Source of the DNA: CAZBGL01 sp964491375
Lineage (GTDB): Bacteria; Desulfobacterota; Deferrisomatia; Deferrisomatales; Deferrisomataceae
Direction of reading: 5' to 3'
Assembly (NCBI GenBank): GCA_964491375.1
Contig: CAZBGL010000152.1
Span: 1 to 25,389, forward strand
Length of the DNA: 25,389 nucleotides
Part shown: positions 22,074 to 25,389 of the stretch, one piece after another
Position numbering within the stretch: the first letter of the stretch is position 1
Layout of the letters: each line of letters opens with the position of its first letter
Notes under the pieces: generated by a model
Database searches by the model: none
What the model was told of the DNA's origin: nothing
Seen by the model: only the letters and a program-made list of their open reading frames with translations
Made by a program: the position numbers and the translations under genes

Positions 22074-23924
22074 ATGCTTCGTTCCCTGTACTCAGGAGTT
22101 TCCGGACTCCGGAACCACCAGCAGGCGATGGACGTCATCGGCAACAACATCGCCAACGTGAACACCCCGGGATTCAAGTCCAGCCGCGTGACGTTCATGG
22201 ACACCCTGAGCCAAACCCTCCAGGGCGTGCAGCAGGCTCGCGCCACCATGGGTGGAAGAAACCCCATGCAGGTGGGCAGCGGCATGACCGTGGCGGCCAT
22301 CGACAAGAACATGGGCCAGGGCTCGCTCCAGTCCACGGGCCGGAACCTGGACCTGGCCATCGAGGGCCGGGGGTTCTTCATCGTGGGAAACGAAGAGAAC
22401 TACTACTACACCCGCCTGGGGGCCCTGTCGGTGGACGACCAGGGGAACCTGGTCACAAACACCGGGGAGCTCATCTACGGGTGGGTGGACACGAACCAGG
22501 ACGGCGCCATCAGCTCCACCCAGGACGAACTCAGGTGGATCAACCTGGACCGACGGGGAGACGGCAAGATCACCAACGTGCTGGCCCATGTGGGCCCGGT
22601 GATCCCGGGTGCGAACGCGGGGGACGCCTCGCTCAGCGAGATCACGCCGGGCAGTTCCACGATCACGGACAAGTGGACGGTGGAGGCGATCAAGAATCCC
22701 GGTTTCGATCCGGATGACTCTTCAAAAGGACCGGCCGTGTACTTCACCGTGCGGGGGGAGAAGAGCGGGTATCTGAAGGACGCTTCGGGGAACAAGAGAA
22801 CGTTCTCCGTGGGGGACAGCGTCACCTGGGATGTGCTGGGCGAGTTCACCATCAATGGCAACCAGCCCAAGCAGGCCTCCTACGACTTCTCCCTGGACGC
22901 CTCCAACGCCCTCAGCGTGAAGGCCGTGGACTTCGGGGCCGGGGGCAACGAGATCAGCCTGGAGTTCGTGAACGAAGGTCCCAGCCGGAGCCTGTCGGTG
23001 AGCGTGAGCGGCCAGCACATCCGCGTGGTGCTGGCCACCGACGCCTCTGGGGTGGTCACGAGCGATCTGGGGGACGTGATCGAGGCGATCAACCGGAGCG
23101 ACCGGGCCTCGGCCCTCGTTCGGGCCTCCGCGTCGGGCCTGACCGAGGCCCAGCTCGGCCCCTCGGGCAAGCCCGACCGGGTGCGCATCCTCAGCAAGGA
23201 CGGCGGGGCCTGGACCGTCAGCCTCGTGAACAGCACCACCGGAAACAGCAGCGTGAACGTGTCGGTATCGGGGAGCACCATCACCGTGGACCTGGCTGAC
23301 GACGGCTCCAACGTCACCAGCACGTGGGCCGACGTGATCGAGGCGATCAACAGCCACGAAGAGGCCTCCAAGCACATCGTCGCGGCCCGGGGGGACGGGT
23401 ACGTGGCGGAGGTGGCCGACACGTGCTCGGCGAGCCTGTCCTCGGGCACGGGCACGGACGACCTCACGAGCACGATGTCGGAGTTCTCCAAGCAATACCT
23501 CCAGAACGGGGCCGGCCCGGACGTGGGGGACAGTTTCACCTTCTCCACCACGGCGCCCGGCGGGGCCACGGTGGAGAACCTCACGATCACCCGGGACGGA
23601 ACGATCATCGGCACGTTCGACAACGGATCCACCGAGGAACTGGCCCGTATCGCCATCGCCAACATCCCGAACCCGGAGGGCCTGTTCTCCCTGGGAGGGG
23701 GCAAGTTCGCGGAGACGCCCACCTCGGGCACCGGATTTCCCCCGGTGCAGGCCGGGACCCAGGGGGGGGGCACGATCGCCTCGGGCTACCTGGAGATGTC
23801 CAACGTGGACCTCACCCGGGAGTTCACGGACATGATCGTGGTCCAGCGGGGGTTCCAGGCCAACTCCCGCATCATCACCACGAGCGACGAGATGCTCCAG
23901 GACCTGCTGGCCCTCAAACGGTAA
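22074..23924 (+). CDS. flgE: Flagellar hook protein FlgE (long form)
   Basis: The protein is 616 residues, well above the ~400 of enteric FlgE. The N-terminus MLRSLYSGVSGLRNHQQAMD with NNIANVNTPGFK and the C-terminus LTREFTDMIVVQRGFQANSR with MLQDLLALK are canonical D0/D1 sequences. The extra length lies in the outer part. Residues 305-353 and 393-441 are two related modules (SVSVSGQHIRVVLATDASG.. and NVSVSGSTITVDLADDGSN.., both leading to DVIEAIN), resembling flagellin hook-IN motifs. Residues 139-146 (DTNQDGAI) resemble a calcium loop. GGAGGTG precedes the ATG. The gene ends just before a hairpin terminator. Confidence 0.95.
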   Translation: MLRSLYSGVSGLRNHQQAMDVIGNNIANVNTPGFKSSRVTFMDTLSQTLQGVQQARATMGGRNPMQVGSGMTVAAIDKNMGQGSLQSTGRNLDLAIEGRGFFIVGNEENYYYTRLGALSVDDQGNLVTNTGELIYGWVDTNQDGAISSTQDELRWINLDRRGDGKITNVLAHVGPVIPGANAGDASLSEITPGSSTITDKWTVEAIKNPGFDPDDSSKGPAVYFTVRGEKSGYLKDASGNKRTFSVGDSVTWDVLGEFTINGNQPKQASYDFSLDASNALSVKAVDFGAGGNEISLEFVNEGPSRSLSVSVSGQHIRVVLATDASGVVTSDLGDVIEAINRSDRASALVRASASGLTEAQLGPSGKPDRVRILSKDGGAWTVSLVNSTTGNSSVNVSVSGSTITVDLADDGSNVTSTWADVIEAINSHEEASKHIVAARGDGYVAEVADTCSASLSSGTGTDDLTSTMSEFSKQYLQNGAGPDVGDSFTFSTTAPGGATVENLTITRDGTIIGTFDNGSTEELARIAIANIPNPEGLFSLGGGKFAETPTSGTGFPPVQAGTQGGGTIASGYLEMSNVDLTREFTDMIVVQRGFQANSRIITTSDEMLQDLLALKR

Positions 23925-23949
23925 AGTTCGCCGGCGGCGAGGCGATGAG

Positions 23950-23984
23950 AAGAGGGGACGCCCCGCGCGTCCCCTCTTGCCTTG
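23950..23984 (+). terminator. Hairpin terminator after flgE
   Basis: AAGAGGGGACG (23950-23960) and CGTCCCCTCTT (23968-23978) form a perfect 11-bp stem with a 7-base loop, 25 bases after the flgE stop. Only a short T-containing stretch (GCCTTGTTT) follows, so termination may be partial. It divides the flgB-flgE operon from fliL, which then needs read-through or its own promoter. Confidence 0.75.
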
Positions 23985-24019
23985 TTTGCATCCGGATGCC
24001 GTGGTAAAGGAAGAACGCC

Positions 24020-24478
24020 ATGGGCAAGAAGAAACTGCTTCTCATCGGCGGGGGGGTGGTTCTGCTGGCCGCGCTGGGCGGCGGGGGTTTTTTCGCCTAC
24101 AAGACGTTCCTTGCGCCCGCCCCCCCCCCTGAGGAGGAGCAGCAGCCCGAGGAACCGCCCGCGCCCAAGGTCACCATGGGCCCGGTCTACCCCCTGGATC
24201 CGTTCCTGGTGAACCTGGCGGATCCGGGACGGCCGCGGTTCCTCAAGGTGGTGATCCAGCTGGAGCTGAGCGGCGAGGAGGTGAGCGCGGAACTGGACAC
24301 CCTCCGGCCCAAGGTGCGGGACGCGCTGCTTACGCTCCTGTCGAGCAAGACCTCTGCGGACCTCGTGAGCATCGCGGACAAGGAGCGGTTGCGCAACGAG
24401 ATCATCCACCGGCTCAACTCGTTTCTCTCCACGGGCCAGGTGAAGGAAGTGTACTTCACCGAGTTTGTGGTCCAGTAG
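24020..24478 (+). CDS. fliL: Flagellar basal-body associated protein FliL
   Basis: The protein is 152 residues. FliL is a single-pass inner-membrane protein around the stator that supports torque. The membrane helix is at about 6-28 (LLLIGGGVVLLAALGGGGFF), followed by a proline/glutamate-rich periplasmic linker (33-48) and the FliL domain with VYPLDPFLVNLADPGRPRFL and the conserved end VYFTEFVVQ. A run of ten C bases (24120-24129) encodes the prolines just after the helix. GGAAG precedes the ATG. fliN starts 7 bases after its stop, where fliM is expected. Confidence 0.93.
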   Translation: MGKKKLLLIGGGVVLLAALGGGGFFAYKTFLAPAPPPEEEQQPEEPPAPKVTMGPVYPLDPFLVNLADPGRPRFLKVVIQLELSGEEVSAELDTLRPKVRDALLTLLSSKTSADLVSIADKERLRNEIIHRLNSFLSTGQVKEVYFTEFVVQ

Positions 24479-24485
24479 GAGGCCC

Positions 24486-24779
24486 ATGGCTGACTCCCGC
24501 TCCGGCAGGTCCCCCCAGCCGGTCGATCCCCCGCCCCTAAGGGACTGGGGGATGCTCAACGACGTGCCGTTCCGCCTCACGGTGGAGATCGGCCGCACCC
24601 GCATGCGGGTGCGGGATCTCCTGGCGCTGGAGCAGGGTTCCCTGGTGGTCACCAACAAGCTTTCGGGCGAGCCCATGGACATCAGCCTGAACGGGGAGAT
24701 CTTCGCCCGGGCCGAGATCATCATCATCAAGGACCGGCTGTGGGCGCGCCTGACCAAGATCGTGGGTGGGGAGCGGTGA
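24486..24779 (+). CDS. fliN: Flagellar motor switch protein FliN
   Basis: The protein is 97 residues, one SpoA domain. FliN forms the base of the C ring with FliM and binds FliH. After a short disordered start (1-28) come MLNDVPFRLTVEIGRTRMRV, LLALEQGSLVVTNKLSGEPM and ISLNGEIFARAEIIIIKDRL, the normal FliN pattern. The ATG at 24486 has AGGAGG at 24477-24482. There is no CheC-like or FliM domain, so this is neither FliY nor a fusion. The stop overlaps the next gene's GTG. Confidence 0.93.
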   Translation: MADSRSGRSPQPVDPPPLRDWGMLNDVPFRLTVEIGRTRMRVRDLLALEQGSLVVTNKLSGEPMDISLNGEIFARAEIIIIKDRLWARLTKIVGGER

Positions 24780-25389
24780 GACGGTTCCTGGCGTGGGTTC
24801 TCCTGGCGGTGATGGCCTCGCCGGCCTTGGCGGGCCGGGCGGTGGTGGACTGGGAGTACGGCTACGTGAATGTGCGGAAGGGCCCCTCCACCGCCGCCGA
24901 GCGGGTGGGCCGGATCAGCCGCGGGGCCGAGGTGGAGACCCTGGCGGAGCGCCGGGGGTGGGTGAGGATCCGGAGGGGGGAGCTCGAGGGATGGGTCACG
25001 GCCCGGAGCCTGAAGCCGGCTCCGCCGTTTCCTGAGCCGGTCACAGCCTCTCCTGCGGCAGGGCGCGCGGAAGCAGGGCCTGCCTCCCGCGTGGAGGAGG
25101 GCGCGCCGGAGGGCCCTGCCGCGTCCGGGGGCGGCGCGCCGTCCCTTCCGAAACGGGCGGCCCCGCCTCCGCCGGCCGGTGGAGACCGCGGGCGTTCCGT
25201 CCCCCAGCCCCCGGGCCCGCCGGACCAAAGGGGCCGGACCGGCACGGGATATCTTTCCGAATACCTGGACGCCGAGGAACCGCCTGCCGCACCGGCTGAG
25301 GGCGGCTGGCTTCGGTTCGCCTCGGGCCTGTTCCTGGTGCTCGCCCTCATCGTGGGGGCGGGGTGGGCGGTGCGGTGGCTGCTGGGGCG
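24776..25389 (+). CDS. SH3-domain protein with C-terminal membrane helix, probable FliO fusion (cut by window end)
   Basis: The frame is open from the GTG at 24776 to the window end, 204 codons without a stop. Residues 1-20 (MRRFLAWVLLAVMASPALAG) are a signal peptide. Residues ~21-80 are a bacterial SH3 domain: YGYVNVRKGPSTAAERVGRI, then a basic strand region and EGWVTARSLKP. A proline/glycine-rich stretch (~82-175) follows, then a membrane helix at ~185-204 (FLVLALIVGAGWAVRWLLG). Position directly after fliN is that of FliO, whose single helix precedes a small cytosolic domain; that domain would lie beyond the window. SH3 domains bind peptidoglycan or proteins, so the N-terminal half is expected in the periplasm. 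FliO identity is inferred from position and layout. Confidence 0.72.
   Translation, partial: MRRFLAWVLLAVMASPALAGRAVVDWEYGYVNVRKGPSTAAERVGRISRGAEVETLAERRGWVRIRRGELEGWVTARSLKPAPPFPEPVTASPAAGRAEAGPASRVEEGAPEGPAASGGGAPSLPKRAAPPPPAGGDRGRSVPQPPGPPDQRGRTGTGYLSEYLDAEEPPAAPAEGGWLRFASGLFLVLALIVGAGWAVRWLLG

Overview
The window is a very GC-rich (roughly 70% or more by eye) bacterial chromosome segment dominated by a flagellar locus. Gene content and order (FlhF/FlhG, an FlrB/FlrC-type two-component pair, a sigma54 promoter, a RecR and a MidA-type methyltransferase nearby) fit a motile, Gram-negative, deltaproteobacterial-type organism (Desulfobacterota or a relative). This placement rests on gene style only. 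GTG and TTG starts are common and most genes overlap or nearly touch.

Layout. Bases 1-290 hold debris: a probable relic of a REP-associated transposase, a REP-like hairpin and a short tandem repeat. On the minus strand follow a small coiled-coil protein built from seven 11-residue repeats (288-860) and a MidA/NDUFAF7-family methyltransferase (998-2122). The plus strand then carries recR (2368-2961), a sigma28-like promoter (2987-3013), and a closely packed series cheY, cheX, flhA, flhF, flhG, a secreted TPR protein, an FlrB-like kinase and an FlrC-like sigma54 activator (3083-12734). A 171-base gap holds an all-G:C hairpin, a near-consensus sigma54 promoter and a repeat. After it comes the structural operon flgB-flgC-fliE-fliF-fliG-fliH-fliI-fliJ-motE-like-fliK-flgD-flgE (12906-23924). 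A hairpin terminator closes flgE, then come fliL, fliN and a gene cut by the window end that looks like an SH3-FliO fusion.

How it works together. The first block holds the assembly and number controllers (FlhF, FlhG), the export gate (FlhA), chemotaxis output (CheY and its phosphatase CheX) and the FlrB-FlrC switch. The switch would activate sigma54 at 12809-12823, the promoter of the rod/MS-ring/export-ATPase/hook operon. The structural gene order matches the Bacillus-type fla/che order, but fliM is missing between fliL and fliN, and fliA is missing after flhG.

Most noteworthy points: the secreted TPR gene translationally coupled between flhG and the kinase; the N-terminal SH3 domain on the FliO-like protein; two tandem hook-IN-like modules in a long FlgE; the pair of promoter signals suggesting a regulatory loop; and the transposase relic with REP-like repeats, a relative of which lies in the leader of the structural operon. 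No CRISPR array, tRNA or rRNA was seen.
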